A stretch of 64,000 bases of DNA from Proteobacteria bacterium bin106 (lineage in GTDB: Bacteria; Bdellovibrionota_B; Oligoflexia; Oligoflexales; Bin106). The notes beneath the pieces are model-generated. The model saw only the letters and a program-made list of their open reading frames with translations. It did not search any database and was not told the origin of the DNA. The translations under genes and the position numbers were made by a program. Below, in pieces: positions 47,705 to 56,690 of this stretch (positions are counted from its first letter, which is position 1; every line of letters starts with the position of its first letter). Location: NCBI GenBank assembly GCA_002238945.1, contig MPNI01000001.1:1-64000 (forward strand), in the 5' to 3' direction.

Positions 47705-49512
47705 ATGGTTACGCCCAAAAGAGACTGATTATCTTTTTGAGCTTTTTTAAGCTGAAGGTGTTCTTTAGGATCATGCCACATCCATGAGGTCATATGGTGT
47801 CCTTCTGGTGAAGAAAAACCAAAAATTTTTGATCCAGGAGGTGTAGGGAGCTTCCAACCTCGCCATAATCCCACTCTTACAAATGGAACCGAAAATCCTG
47901 GAATAAAAGCAGCTTCATTGTGAATAAAATGTAATATCTGCTTTGAAAGATCTGCTTTTTTGGTTTCATCCCATTCTTTATCATAATTATCTATCAGACG
48001 ATCTAATTGTGTGTTGTGTGAGGATGTTAAGTTATGTATGGGTTTTGATGTGGAGTGAAAGTATTCTCTATAATGGGGTGTGAGAGTTTTTGGACTAAGC
48101 ACCGAAACCACAGCATCGTATTTTTTTTGTTGTATCCTTTTGGCATATGTAGAAGGTGAGGTGAGATCAAGAATGATCTTTACACCTACTTTGCGAGCTT
48201 CTTCTTTCAAGATAGTTAGCCAGGGTGTGATGGAGCCATAGCCATAAAGAATTTCAACAGAAAAGATATCTTGGTCTTTCTGCCAATAGCCTTTTTTGCC
48301 AATGTGATAGCCATGTGCTTTCATAAGCTCACTAACACGTTGAGGATGGTATCTTCGTGCTTTGATAGTTTTATCAGAATAACTGCCATAGCCTGTGTAG
48401 AAGGCTTCAAGCCGTTTGTATTCACCGGCAAATATATGATCGATAACTTTTTGAAAGTGTAAACTATGACTAAAGGCTCTACGAAGTTGTTTGTTTTGCC
48501 AATGTGTTTGTTTTTGATTGAGAAAGATTAATCCTCCTCCATCTGGGGCGTTTGTATAAAGCCAAATTTTTTGAATGTAGCCTTTTGTAAATGCAGAATT
48601 ACGCGATTTTTCGTACCAATTATGGCGATCAAGAAGATTATATGAATGAATATCACCTTTAATAAAATGATTCCAAATAGCATCCTGATCTTTGATAACT
48701 GTATAGACAAGATGATCGATATTATAGATGTACTTAAAGTATTTAAGATCTTTAGCCCACCAATCATGCTTGCGAGATAATTTGAGATAGCTGCCTTTTT
48801 TGTATTCGCTGAGTCGATAAGCTCCGGTATTTGGAGCTATTTTCCAGTTATATTTTTTAATCCAATCTTTTGATACTTCATAGAAATGTTTGGGTTGTGG
48901 ACGAATATTGGTATGATGTAATAAAATCTTCTTACTGTAAGGTTGGTCAGTAGCAACAGAGATGATCTGAGGACTGTGTTTATACACCCCTTTGATAATG
49001 TTACCAAATAACTGATTATGCTCTGCAGAGAAGATATAAGGTGATGTCATCATTTCATAGGCAAAAAGGTAATCTTCAGCTGTTACCTTTTTACCATCAG
49101 ACCACCTAGCTATAGGAGATAGTTTATAAAACACCCGCTTATGACTTTTATCCACGGCCCAATGAGTGGCAAGTACAGGAATAAATGCCAAAGTGTTAGG
49201 ATGGTTAGTGAGAAGTTTGAGCTGATGAGCTCTTAGAAGTTGATTGGCTGAATGATGAGTGTTTAATCCAAAAGTACGAAAAGTGGTGGGAAAACTATAG
49301 AGGTAGCTATGAAATGTCCCTCCTTTTTGTGCACGTGGATCACCAAATTCTGCTGAACTATCATGACTTTCCCAGACAATATCTTTTAAAGCTGTTTCAG
49401 CAGAAACAAGTGGAGATAAAGGAGTTTTTGGGTTGGCATAACTCAGAGAAGTTGTTAGCAGCAGTACGTAACTCAAAGATATTTTTAGTAAAGTGTGCCA
49501 AAAAAAAGGCAT
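47680..49512 (-). CDS. YejA-like periplasmic solute-binding protein, second copy
   Basis: Paralogue of the 695-2656 protein. The signal peptide is LKISLSYVLLLTTSLSYANP. The SBP family 5 domain opens with WESHDSSAEFGDPRAQKGGT; ARWSDGKKVTAEDYLFAYE and NTGAYRLSEYKKGSYLKLSR follow. The C-terminus (VTITDTTFKE) also matches its paralogue. It lacks the Ser/Gly/Lys linker after the signal. No transporter genes accompany it; the TauE/SafE and DUF1634 genes upstream are a different system. An AAAGG ribosome site lies 7 bases before ATG. The ligand is unknown; peptides are the family expectation. Confidence 0.87.
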   Translation of the reverse strand: MPFFWHTLLKISLSYVLLLTTSLSYANPKTPLSPLVSAETALKDIVWESHDSSAEFGDPRAQKGGTFHSYLYSFPTTFRTFGLNTHHSANQLLRAHQLKLLTNHPNTLAFIPVLATHWAVDKSHKRVFYKLSPIARWSDGKKVTAEDYLFAYEMMTSPYIFSAEHNQLFGNIIKGVYKHSPQIISVATDQPYSKKILLHHTNIRPQPKHFYEVSKDWIKKYNWKIAPNTGAYRLSEYKKGSYLKLSRKHDWWAKDLKYFKYIYNIDHLVYTVIKDQDAIWNHFIKGDIHSYNLLDRHNWYEKSRNSAFTKGYIQKIWLYTNAPDGGGLIFLNQKQTHWQNKQLRRAFSHSLHFQKVIDHIFAGEYKRLEAFYTGYGSYSDKTIKARRYHPQRVSELMKAHGYHIGKKGYWQKDQDIFSVEILYGYGSITPWLTILKEEARKVGVKIILDLTSPSTYAKRIQQKKYDAVVSVLSPKTLTPHYREYFHSTSKPIHNLTSSHNTQLDRLIDNYDKEWDETKKADLSKQILHFIHNEAAFIPGFSVPFVRVGLWRGWKLPTPPGSKIFGFSSPEGHHMTSWMWHDPKEHLQLKKAQKDNQSLLGVTITDTTFKE

Positions 49513-49513
49513 A

Positions 49514-49894
49514 TCATATCCTTTGATGAAAAAGATAAATCATAACCAGAACCATAACAGGAAGAAACAATAAACATCCATTCCAGATATGTTTGTAAGA
49601 CCATAATTGTGGTTGTTTAAAAAAATAGACCATACGTAACCCTTGCCTGATGACAGGAGAAAGTACAATCAGTATGCCTAGTAAGGACGTGACTTGACTA
49701 GTCATATGCATAAGATCATTCTTTATGGTATGAGAAAAAAGAGACGTTGTCATAGCACTCTCACAGAGAACACTCTCACAGAGAAACCACACACTTCCTG
49801 AGATCACAAAAGCTACAATCAATGCTCCTAGAACATAGGTGTGGAGAAAAGATAGAGCTGTACTCTCAGTTGTTATATCAGTAGTTTTTTCCAT
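49514..49894 (-). CDS. DUF1634 membrane protein
   Basis: Small integral membrane protein with three hydrophobic segments (VLGALIVAFVISGSVWFL, VTSLLGILIVLSPVI, LLFLPVMVLVMIYLF). I start at MEKTTDITTE (49894; AGGGA just upstream), which overlaps the end of the TauE/SafE gene by 22 bases. DUF1634 proteins are typically encoded beside TauE/SafE permeases, as here, so a joint role in sulfur-anion or related transport is likely but unproven. A 15-bp tandem duplication encodes a repeated LCES. Confidence 0.8.
   Translation of the reverse strand: MEKTTDITTESTALSFLHTYVLGALIVAFVISGSVWFLCESVLCESAMTTSLFSHTIKNDLMHMTSQVTSLLGILIVLSPVIRQGLRMVYFFKQPQLWSYKHIWNGCLLFLPVMVLVMIYLFHQRI
49756..49785 (-). repeat. 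15-bp in-frame tandem duplication in the DUF1634 gene
   Basis: CACTCTCACAGAGAA occurs twice in a row, in the loop after the first transmembrane segment. Confidence 0.95.
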
Positions 49895-50673
49895 AGCATC
49901 CCTGAGATAGTACATAAAACACATGTAAGAGCTAAGCGTAACCATTTTTGATGAATTTGGGCACTAAGATGAGATCCTATGGAAGATCCTGCAAGGGTGC
50001 CTATGCTACAGATAGCACATATCTTCCAGTCTATGTGATCCCATAAAACATACCCCATGAGAGCTCCTGAACTAATAGATGCCATGCTGTAAGAACTGGT
50101 GGCTGTAGCTATATTTATGGGCAATTTTACCATGAGATGCAGTACCGAAACCAACAGCAAGCCAGAACCAATGCCCAAAGCACCTGAAGAGAGACCAGCA
50201 AAGCTAATAAATAAAGAACGCAGGCCCCACCAAGTGTTGTGCTGATAATGGGTTTGGTGGGATTGTTTGGTGTGTTGTGGGAAAAAATCATGATAACTTT
50301 TTTGCACATTATAAAAAAACAGGCCACTTAAAAAACAAGCCAGCAAGGTAAGAAGGATAGATGGAGTCAGCCAAGAAGCTAATAGAAAGCCAAAAAATCC
50401 AAATAAAGACCCAAGGCCTTCTATGTCTTTTGCCCAATCAAGATGGATAAGTCCTTGTTGATTTGAAGGTTGATGAGGGTCTGATTGGCGTAATTTTTTT
50501 TCACTCACCAATAAAGATGTCACAAGAATGCAAAACAGTGAGGTGGAGCACGCTACTTGCCATGAATACCCAGCTATGAGAGTGAGTATGGGGACAAGTA
50601 TAACCCCTCCTCCTATGCCTAATGTTCCGCCAAGAAAACCGGTAAGAAGGCCTAAACTTATCAGTAAAATCAT
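49873..50673 (-). CDS. TauE/SafE family permease
   Basis: Predicted inner-membrane permease for sulfite, sulfoacetate or similar organosulfur anions (family role). It has the duplicated DUF81 architecture: GFLGGTLGIGGGVILVPIL at the N-terminus, and SFAGLSSGALGIGSGLLLV with TSSYSMASISSGALMGY in the second half. The 266 residues contain about eight hydrophobic segments. It overlaps the DUF1634 gene and lies 63 bases after folA on the same strand, so thyA-folA-tauE-DUF1634 could be one transcript. Substrate not determinable. Confidence 0.9.
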   Translation of the reverse strand: MILLISLGLLTGFLGGTLGIGGGVILVPILTLIAGYSWQVACSTSLFCILVTSLLVSEKKLRQSDPHQPSNQQGLIHLDWAKDIEGLGSLFGFFGFLLASWLTPSILLTLLACFLSGLFFYNVQKSYHDFFPQHTKQSHQTHYQHNTWWGLRSLFISFAGLSSGALGIGSGLLLVSVLHLMVKLPINIATATSSYSMASISSGALMGYVLWDHIDWKICAICSIGTLAGSSIGSHLSAQIHQKWLRLALTCVLCTISGMLWKKLLI

Positions 50674-50736
50674 GTCTCACTCAAATACTCAAATAAGGAT
50701 AATCGAAGATAGAAGATGGAACAGGCATGCATTCTA

Positions 50737-51288
50737 TCAATGGATGCGTTTAAAAATGCGGGTACTCAAAGAGATGGTTTGAACAGAGCCACTGATATAG
50801 TGGTTCTTAGTGGGTGCAAAGCTTGCTGTTATGATGGATTCCTGCTCAAGTGTAAAGTCTTGCATGGAAACAGAGGGATAGTATGTATCACCCTCTATAT
50901 CTATAGAGAGCTGATTAAGATAGATACGCTGGATATAGGGCAAAGTGGCTCGGTAAACTTCTCCTCCGCCAATAATAAAAATACGACCGTTATCAGCGAG
51001 GCTTTTGGCATGTTCTATGGCTTCGTGGATAGATGAACAAACACTAACTTCGCTAGGTACAGAGAGCGAAGAACGTGATAACACGATGTTGCACCTACCT
51101 GGTAGAGGAGATGAAAGACTGTGCCAAGTCTTGCTTCCCATAATCACCGGTGAGCCTAAGGTGGTTTTTTTGAAATAGGCTAAATCTTCTTTGACATACC
51201 AAGGCATAACCCCCCCTTTGCCAATAACCCCTGCTTTGGTGATACAGACAATATGAGAGATGATGTAAGATACATTGGAGTTAGTCAT
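50737..51288 (-). CDS. folA: dihydrofolate reductase
   Basis: Reduces dihydrofolate to tetrahydrofolate, restoring the cofactor consumed by ThyA. Seen: GVIGKGGVMPWYVKEDLAYF with the acidic active-site residue, VIMGSKTWHSL, LPGRCNIVLSR, the NADPH-binding IFIIGGGEVYR, and IEGDTYYP. At 183 residues it is slightly longer than usual (about 160-170) at both ends. It starts 9 bases after thyA, the classic thyA-folA unit. Confidence 0.95.
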   Translation of the reverse strand: MTNSNVSYIISHIVCITKAGVIGKGGVMPWYVKEDLAYFKKTTLGSPVIMGSKTWHSLSSPLPGRCNIVLSRSSLSVPSEVSVCSSIHEAIEHAKSLADNGRIFIIGGGEVYRATLPYIQRIYLNQLSIDIEGDTYYPSVSMQDFTLEQESIITASFAPTKNHYISGSVQTISLSTRIFKRIH

Positions 51289-51297
51289 AGACTTGGA

Positions 51298-52092
51298 TTA
51301 CACAGATATGGGAGCTTTGATGTGAGGATGAAAACGATAGTTTTTGAGGGTGATATCATCAAAGGTAAAATCAAACACTTTTGTAACCTTAGGGTTTAAT
51401 TCTAAAGTAGGACAAGGATAGGGTGTGCGCAAAAGTTGTAATTTGGCTTGATCCATATGATTGTGGTAGAGGTGAACATCACCAAAGGTGTGAATAAATT
51501 CATGAGGCACTAACCCAAGTTCATGACCAATCATTGAGGTAAGGAGAGCATAACTGGCTATATTGAAAGGTACTCCTAAGAATACATCTGCTGAGCGTTG
51601 ATAAAGCTGACACGAAAGTCTTTGGTTTTCCACATAAAATTGAAAAAGAACGTGGCATGGTGGTAGATAAACGTCTTCTAACTCTCCAGGATTAAAGGCT
51701 ATGACAAGATGTCTTCTCGAATAAGGATTCTCTTTCAACCCTTGAATGAGGCGGCTTATTTGATCGATGGATTCACCTTGAGCTGTCTTCCAATCTCTCC
51801 ACTGAGCTCCGTAAATACGACCAACATTGCCGTGCTTATCAGCCCACGGTTCCCAAATCTTAACATTGTTTTCTCTGAGATATTCAAGGTTAGTATCTCC
51901 TCGCAGAAACCAAAGCAACTCATGGATCACTGAGCGAAAGAAGATCTCTTTTGTGGTAAGAAGGGGAAAGCCTTTGGATAAATCAAAACGCATCTGATAG
52001 CCAAAAACACTTCGAGTACCAGTACCGGTACGATCAGAACGATCGTTACCTTTGGCTATGATATGTTCAAGCAAATTAAGATATTGATACAT
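51298..52092 (-). CDS. thyA: thymidylate synthase
   Basis: Methylates dUMP to dTMP with methylenetetrahydrofolate. The 264 residues are exactly the E. coli length, and the active-site Cys is residue 146 in [30 protein letters not shown]-equivalent [13 protein letters not shown] and GDVHLYHNH are present. First gene of the minus-strand group thyA-folA-tauE-DUF1634. Confidence 0.97.
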   Translation of the reverse strand: MYQYLNLLEHIIAKGNDRSDRTGTGTRSVFGYQMRFDLSKGFPLLTTKEIFFRSVIHELLWFLRGDTNLEYLRENNVKIWEPWADKHGNVGRIYGAQWRDWKTAQGESIDQISRLIQGLKENPYSRRHLVIAFNPGELEDVYLPPCHVLFQFYVENQRLSCQLYQRSADVFLGVPFNIASYALLTSMIGHELGLVPHEFIHTFGDVHLYHNHMDQAKLQLLRTPYPCPTLELNPKVTKVFDFTFDDITLKNYRFHPHIKAPISV

Positions 52093-52536
52093 GCTGACTC
52101 TGTTCTTTTTTTCATCTTAATCTGCTCTAGCAGACCTGTTGTGCCTATCTCTTGGCTATGGCCAAAAAACTCATATCATATATTCCGGTTTATCTCAAGA
52201 GCACCCCATGTTCTTTCTACCTCACTTTATAGAGTTATCATAGCAATTTCCTCAACGACTCAAACGCGGGAGGGTTTAGGGTTTAGGGTTTAGGGTTTAG
52301 GTGGTGGCGTAAATTGAAAACAGATATCTTACATCTTTTCTATTTTTTTGGAGTTAAACTCATTTAATAATTATTTTTCGTAAATTTACTAACTGATTAG
52401 TCCGATACAAGCCTTACGTAACGTGTTGTTTTAGCTCAGCACTTACGAGCTATTTATGTTCCATAAAGCAGCTCGTAACTCTACCTCCTTTTGAGACATA
52501 CATGAATCCATCAGCCAAAAAGACAATACTTTACCT
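52093..52536. other. divergent intergenic region with a telomere-like heptamer array
   Basis: No gene is seen. It holds the thyA promoter side and the promoter of the plus-strand 52537 gene, plus the repeat listed separately. Confidence 0.5.
52271..52301. repeat. 7-bp tandem repeat identical to the plant telomere unit
   Basis: AGGGTTT (TTTAGGG in another register) occurs four times without error plus AGG, inside an otherwise AT-rich intergenic region. Confidence 0.97.
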
Positions 52537-54447
52537 ATGAAAAAACACCATCACATCCTTATTACTCTTATGGTGTTATCTGTCGCTACCAGCTTGTGTG
52601 TCATCCCAGCCTGTAAACCTCAAAGAGGTGGAGTAGACACAGGCACCCCTTGTGGTGGTGCTGATGCCAGATTAGCCAGTAGTCAGGGTGGAGTCGCTAA
52701 AGTGCCCCTAAGTGTCTATCGTGGACTGAGCTACGGAGCACAGATGACTTGGGCAAACAACAAGACTAACAATGCCCCTACTATCCACTCTTGTGCATCA
52801 GTGGTTTCTCTTGAAGAAGAAAATGGAGAACTTGTTGCTTATGTGGCAACAGCTTATCACTGTGTTCGTAACATGGCAGAACAACAGGTGAGTGGAACAG
52901 TTAATGAGTATGCCTTGTACTTTAACATTGCTGCTGATGCTGACTGTCAAACAACAGAAGGAAAGAAACCTAACTATGTGAAAGTGGATTTTGATATCAA
53001 CAAATCAGAGTATCTAAGTAAGCTTGCAGCAAAAATACAGAATCTTAAATCTCAGAACTCAAGCATAAACATAGCCCAACACGATAGAGCATGGTTAGAG
53101 AAGAGTCTTGGAATGGTTGATGATTCTGATGAGAAACAGATGCTTGAAGATCTCAAAGGCAACCTTAAGTCACCAGAGGATATAGCTAATGATATCAAAC
53201 TGTTTAACCAAAGCTTTGACTATCATGTCTGTACCACGTCTCCTTTAGTAGCCACATCTAAAGCCAAACATCCCAGTTATGAGGATTTTCATCGTGTCAT
53301 AACATCATACAACGATAGTAGTCATAACATATCTAATGCCTGTTTTCTTTCAAATGATGTGGTGTTTTTAAAGATCAATCTCAACAAAACTATCCTTAGT
53401 TATGAATCTACTCATAAATGCCTCAAAACATCTCATTTAACAACAGAAATGTCTAATAATAACAAGCCTGTACCTCTTACATTAAACATAGGAAGCCATC
53501 CTAAGAACCAATCAGAATGGAGCAGGGCCGTTGTATCCTTTCACGATGAAGCACTGCAGTGGGATAGTCAAGAACAACAGAGTAGAGAGTGGAGAACGGA
53601 AAAACATCATCAAAATCTATATAGCAAAATAATGAATGAAACTTTTCATAAGTCTACAAATATCATCAATCAAGGTACAGAAAGTAAAGATGATGACTTG
53701 ATAGTGAATTTTCAAGAGATCATGGATTATAGTCAAGATCAACGTCATTTACGGTTGTTAACATTTTATAAAGATGGAGACAATGATCCTTATCAGTTCA
53801 AAAAATTAAAACTTAGTTATAGTAAAAACCAGCCCCAAATTGACGATGGTTTTATGGCGTTGTATGGCAGTGTTTATGGGATTGTTCTCAGAAAATGGGG
53901 CATTTCATTAATGCTATCAAGCCTAAAGGTTCATCCAGGATCCAGTGGTTCATTGATGATTTCTGGCAATGAAACAATCGGGTATGAAATCATGGCAGCT
54001 CTTTACTCCAAAGACGGACAGGAATACAGCACCGCTCATGGACCTATCGATAAGGCGGATTTTATTGGCCGGATGACACCGAGAACTGACACAACTCAAC
54101 CAAGTGATGATGATAATGATGAGAAGAGAGCATACTCAGGTACTTCAACATCCAAAACAACCCCAAGAGATAGCTCTACTCAACAAAGCACTGCTGTTGG
54201 TGATACGAAAAAACGTGAACCACAGTCCAATAGATCAGGCGATCTAAACCCTAATCCTCAACCTGTCGATAGACCGGATGTAGGTAAAGAAGATGAAGGT
54301 GAAGTAGCAGAAAACGAGCAACCAACCAACAACCAACCTCAACAGCAGGAAGAAAAAGGCGACGACGATAAGAATAGAGAGAATTTTTATAACATAAGAG
54401 ATACCGGTGAAGATGATGTGAGAGCGCGCGATTTTGGTTGTAACTAA
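52537..54447 (+). CDS. trypsin-like serine protease lipoprotein with a disordered tail
   Basis: Probable exported peptidase. Signal sequence ending in IPAC (candidate lipid Cys26). A chymotrypsin-fold triad is visible: His108 in ATAYHCV, Asp274 in NDVVFLKI and Ser470 in HPGSSGSLM. A long insertion of about 100 helical, charged residues separates His from Asp, and another separates Asp from Ser. Both are much larger than in ordinary trypsin-like proteases. Residues after about 510 are low-complexity (Ser/Thr/Gln/Pro/Asp/Glu). Cys86 and Cys109 could form the disulfide usual around the active His. The next gene encodes another small lipoprotein. Substrate unknown. Confidence 0.75.
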   Translation: MKKHHHILITLMVLSVATSLCVIPACKPQRGGVDTGTPCGGADARLASSQGGVAKVPLSVYRGLSYGAQMTWANNKTNNAPTIHSCASVVSLEEENGELVAYVATAYHCVRNMAEQQVSGTVNEYALYFNIAADADCQTTEGKKPNYVKVDFDINKSEYLSKLAAKIQNLKSQNSSINIAQHDRAWLEKSLGMVDDSDEKQMLEDLKGNLKSPEDIANDIKLFNQSFDYHVCTTSPLVATSKAKHPSYEDFHRVITSYNDSSHNISNACFLSNDVVFLKINLNKTILSYESTHKCLKTSHLTTEMSNNNKPVPLTLNIGSHPKNQSEWSRAVVSFHDEALQWDSQEQQSREWRTEKHHQNLYSKIMNETFHKSTNIINQGTESKDDDLIVNFQEIMDYSQDQRHLRLLTFYKDGDNDPYQFKKLKLSYSKNQPQIDDGFMALYGSVYGIVLRKWGISLMLSSLKVHPGSSGSLMISGNETIGYEIMAALYSKDGQEYSTAHGPIDKADFIGRMTPRTDTTQPSDDDNDEKRAYSGTSTSKTTPRDSSTQQSTAVGDTKKREPQSNRSGDLNPNPQPVDRPDVGKEDEGEVAENEQPTNNQPQQQEEKGDDDKNRENFYNIRDTGEDDVRARDFGCN

Positions 54448-54516
54448 TGCAATAACGAGCTCACATTTTGTTTAATAACGTAATGATATTATGTGGGTAA
54501 GATCAATGAGGTTAAG

Positions 54517-55134
54517 ATGGATATTCAAATAAAAAAAATGATTAGAGATAGATTATGTGTTTTAATGGTTATAATGGGATCCTTAACCATACTCATACTG
54601 CCTATGTCATGTCGCCCAGATATAGACACTACGCTAGATCCCAATAGCTCAAACTTGGAAAATTTTGGTGGTAGCACAGAAAACAAAAGAACTCAACCAC
54701 GGTATGTGCCAATAGAGGATAATCCTGGGTTATTGTACTATTATCGTTTCTTTCAATGTAATGATACAGACAATATAGAACCTATTCGAGAAATCGTAAC
54801 CGATGTTGAAATCAATGAAGTTTCTCGTGCTCAGCATTTTGCAGATAATGGACTGAACAAACATCATCAGTATTTAGATTGTCTACTTTGGTACCATAAC
54901 AAAGATGCTCTTTTCTTTGCTCAACGTAACTGTGGAATTAAGTTTTTTTGTAGTGTGGATATAATAAATCAAGGTGACTGCATAGAGAAACTTAATAGTG
55001 CTATTAAAACGATTACAGCAAAAGATAATGTATCTACCGACTATCTTCTAAATAGCCCATCTGATATAAATCATTCTGACCACCCTATTCAAAAAGTCTG
55101 CACAACTTTATATCCTCTGCCTGACCGATATTAA
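54517..55134 (+). CDS. small lipoprotein, unknown function
   Basis: Not recognised. I start at MDIQIKKMIR (54517), with GAGG 5 bases upstream; a GTG start at 54493 would add 8 residues. Hydrophobic signal with lipobox PMSC (LTILILPMSC). The mature part of about 170 residues contains six or seven Cys (FFQCND, DCLLWY, RNCGIKFFCSVD, GDCIEK, KVCTTLYP), which suggests a disulfide-rich extracytoplasmic protein. It follows the protease gene by 69 bases and may be cotranscribed. Confidence 0.7.
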   Translation: MDIQIKKMIRDRLCVLMVIMGSLTILILPMSCRPDIDTTLDPNSSNLENFGGSTENKRTQPRYVPIEDNPGLLYYYRFFQCNDTDNIEPIREIVTDVEINEVSRAQHFADNGLNKHHQYLDCLLWYHNKDALFFAQRNCGIKFFCSVDIINQGDCIEKLNSAIKTITAKDNVSTDYLLNSPSDINHSDHPIQKVCTTLYPLPDRY

Positions 55135-55142
55135 TACGCAAC

Positions 55143-55177
55143 AATAATCCCAAAAATGCTCTTTTTTGGATTATTTT
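55143..55177 (+). terminator. rho-independent terminator after the small lipoprotein gene
   Basis: AATAATCC, CAAAAA, a short loop, TTTTTT and GGATTATT form a stem; TTT continues after it. AT-rich but well placed, 9 bases after the stop. Confidence 0.65.
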
Positions 55178-55253
55178 ATCGGTAAAGATTTCGCACGTAG
55201 CTATTGACGTAAGTAGGTTGATTTTTAGTTTTAGATATGTTACCATCTATCCG

Positions 55254-55352
55254 TGTTACTCTATGTTGCTAGTCTTTAGCACTAGAGTGCCTCTCTAGAA
55301 GCCGGGCTTCAACTGTGAAAGGCAGACTGACTAAGTAATATAGACAGTAACA
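55254..55352 (+). ncRNA. putative structured RNA, unknown class
   Basis: A nested set of pairings in a gene-free region. TGTTACT (55254-55260) pairs with AGTAACA (55346-55352). TAGTC pairs with GACTA. TGCCT (55288) pairs with AGGCA (55320). Inside lies hairpin GAAGC-CGG-GCTTC (55298-55310), next to GCACT-AG-AGTGC (55279-55290). It is more GC-rich than its surroundings. I could not match it to a known riboswitch or to 6S RNA. It could be a small RNA or a leader of the gene at 55552. Strand chosen from that neighbour only. Confidence 0.4.
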
Positions 55353-55551
55353 AGCGTGCTGTGCATATTACAGAAGCCCATGATATGTGTTTCCTCAGTA
55401 AAGTCATGCATTGACAAGATTTTTCACTGTGATTTTTTGTCTATTCTATGCTTTCAATATAAGAATTTAGAGAAGCAAAGATTAAATGCATTTCTATATA
55501 TATAATGTCTTAATTTCTTTTTAAAATCATACAACAAAGGACAAAATAACT

Positions 55552-56400
55552 ATGAAATATGCTAAGTTCATTCGTGATTTTTATAATACAATAATATGCT
55601 CACTTCTCTTTCTTGCTGTCACTATGACAATACTACCCAGTTACTTATATGCTCAAGCTGAAACAAAGTATCACAACTATCCAAAAGGATGGGAACCTAA
55701 TGATAAATTATGCAGAAAAAGTATTAATAAAAATATTAGAATTACTGGCGTGAGCTTTGAAGCCGGTCCTTACGCAATTACACTTTTTGGTCTACAGCCT
55801 ACGTACTCTAGCAATTTAACGAGTGCTCAAAGAAATGCAAAGCTAAGGAATACAAAACTAAGTGACTATGGAAGATTTGGTGCAGTTTTTAGCGTCGGAA
55901 CAACTCCGTCGAGCGAAGATTGGAGGCTAAATTGGGAAAGTTATATGTTTAATCTCAACGATATTGCTCCATTTATTGTGTCTGAGGGAGTTGTGTACCG
56001 AACTAAGAGGATCACTGTAAATGGTGTCCGTGTGCCAGATGCTCCACTAAGAATTGAACATGGGAGCATACCCGAACCCGAATTTTCTGATTATATGGGA
56101 AAATACACTGACAAGGTGATGTTTCTTAATGGATTGTCATCAAAACATAACTATAGAGTCGGATTGCGTTTATGGATACCAGATGGTACATTCACAGACT
56201 GGAAAGGCTCCAAAAAAAAAGGAGATTCTGCTTTTTTACTTTTTAAGACAGCTTGCTTAGTTCATTATTTTCCTGTTGATCCAAGCCAAGTACGAAGTGA
56301 TGGTCGAGTATTACTCGACAAACGTTGGGTACAAGGGTATAAAGATTATGATAACAGATGGAGATTTATATTCGTAGTGGCGTCAGGGACAAGAAAATAA
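55552..56400 (+). CDS. exported protein of unknown function
   Basis: Not recognised. Signal peptide with a probable cleavage after YAQA (ICSLLFLAVTMTILPSYLYAQ). The mature part of about 245 residues is rich in aromatic residues and beta-strand-like alternation (GPYAITLFGL, GRFGAVFSVG, NYRVGLRLWIPDGTF, WRFIFVVASGTRK). It has two Cys, one near the N-terminus and one late, which could pair. A small secreted beta-rich protein is plausible. AAAGGA lies upstream of the start. Confidence 0.65.
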   Translation: MKYAKFIRDFYNTIICSLLFLAVTMTILPSYLYAQAETKYHNYPKGWEPNDKLCRKSINKNIRITGVSFEAGPYAITLFGLQPTYSSNLTSAQRNAKLRNTKLSDYGRFGAVFSVGTTPSSEDWRLNWESYMFNLNDIAPFIVSEGVVYRTKRITVNGVRVPDAPLRIEHGSIPEPEFSDYMGKYTDKVMFLNGLSSKHNYRVGLRLWIPDGTFTDWKGSKKKGDSAFLLFKTACLVHYFPVDPSQVRSDGRVLLDKRWVQGYKDYDNRWRFIFVVASGTRK

Positions 56401-56529
56401 TTTGACTTCAGTTTCTATTGATAAAATCTATGAAGATATGATAGTACTAAATTTTCAAGAGAAAAATGTTTAAGTTAAAGATGTTGTTCTCTTGATGTTT
56501 GGTTATAATCGTTTGTTCCGCAAACAAGC
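56401..56529. other. short gene-free stretch
   Basis: No gene or terminator is clear. Confidence 0.3.
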
Positions 56530-56690
56530 CTATGTATCCGATTATATTCTACGCCACCACTTGCAATGTGAGAGTTTCTATCAAAAAAACGTAGTTCTTG
56601 AGTATGTTATTACAGAGCCTCTATATGTGTTCTTTTGAACAACTTAAGATAAGAGCAAGTTATAAGATTAGAAAGAATAGAGTTATCCCC
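56530..56690 (-). pseudogene. decayed gene remnant, copy 2 of a pair
   Basis: The DNA is similar to 38430-38580: CCACCAC-TG-AATGTGAG, TTCTA-CAAAAAA, GTTCTTG, TATATGTGTTCTTTT and GATTAGAAA occur in the same order and spacing. Minus-strand translation gives SNLI, LKLFKRTHI, QELRFF and HIASGGVEYN with stops between. It is too broken to encode a protein. Confidence 0.45.
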
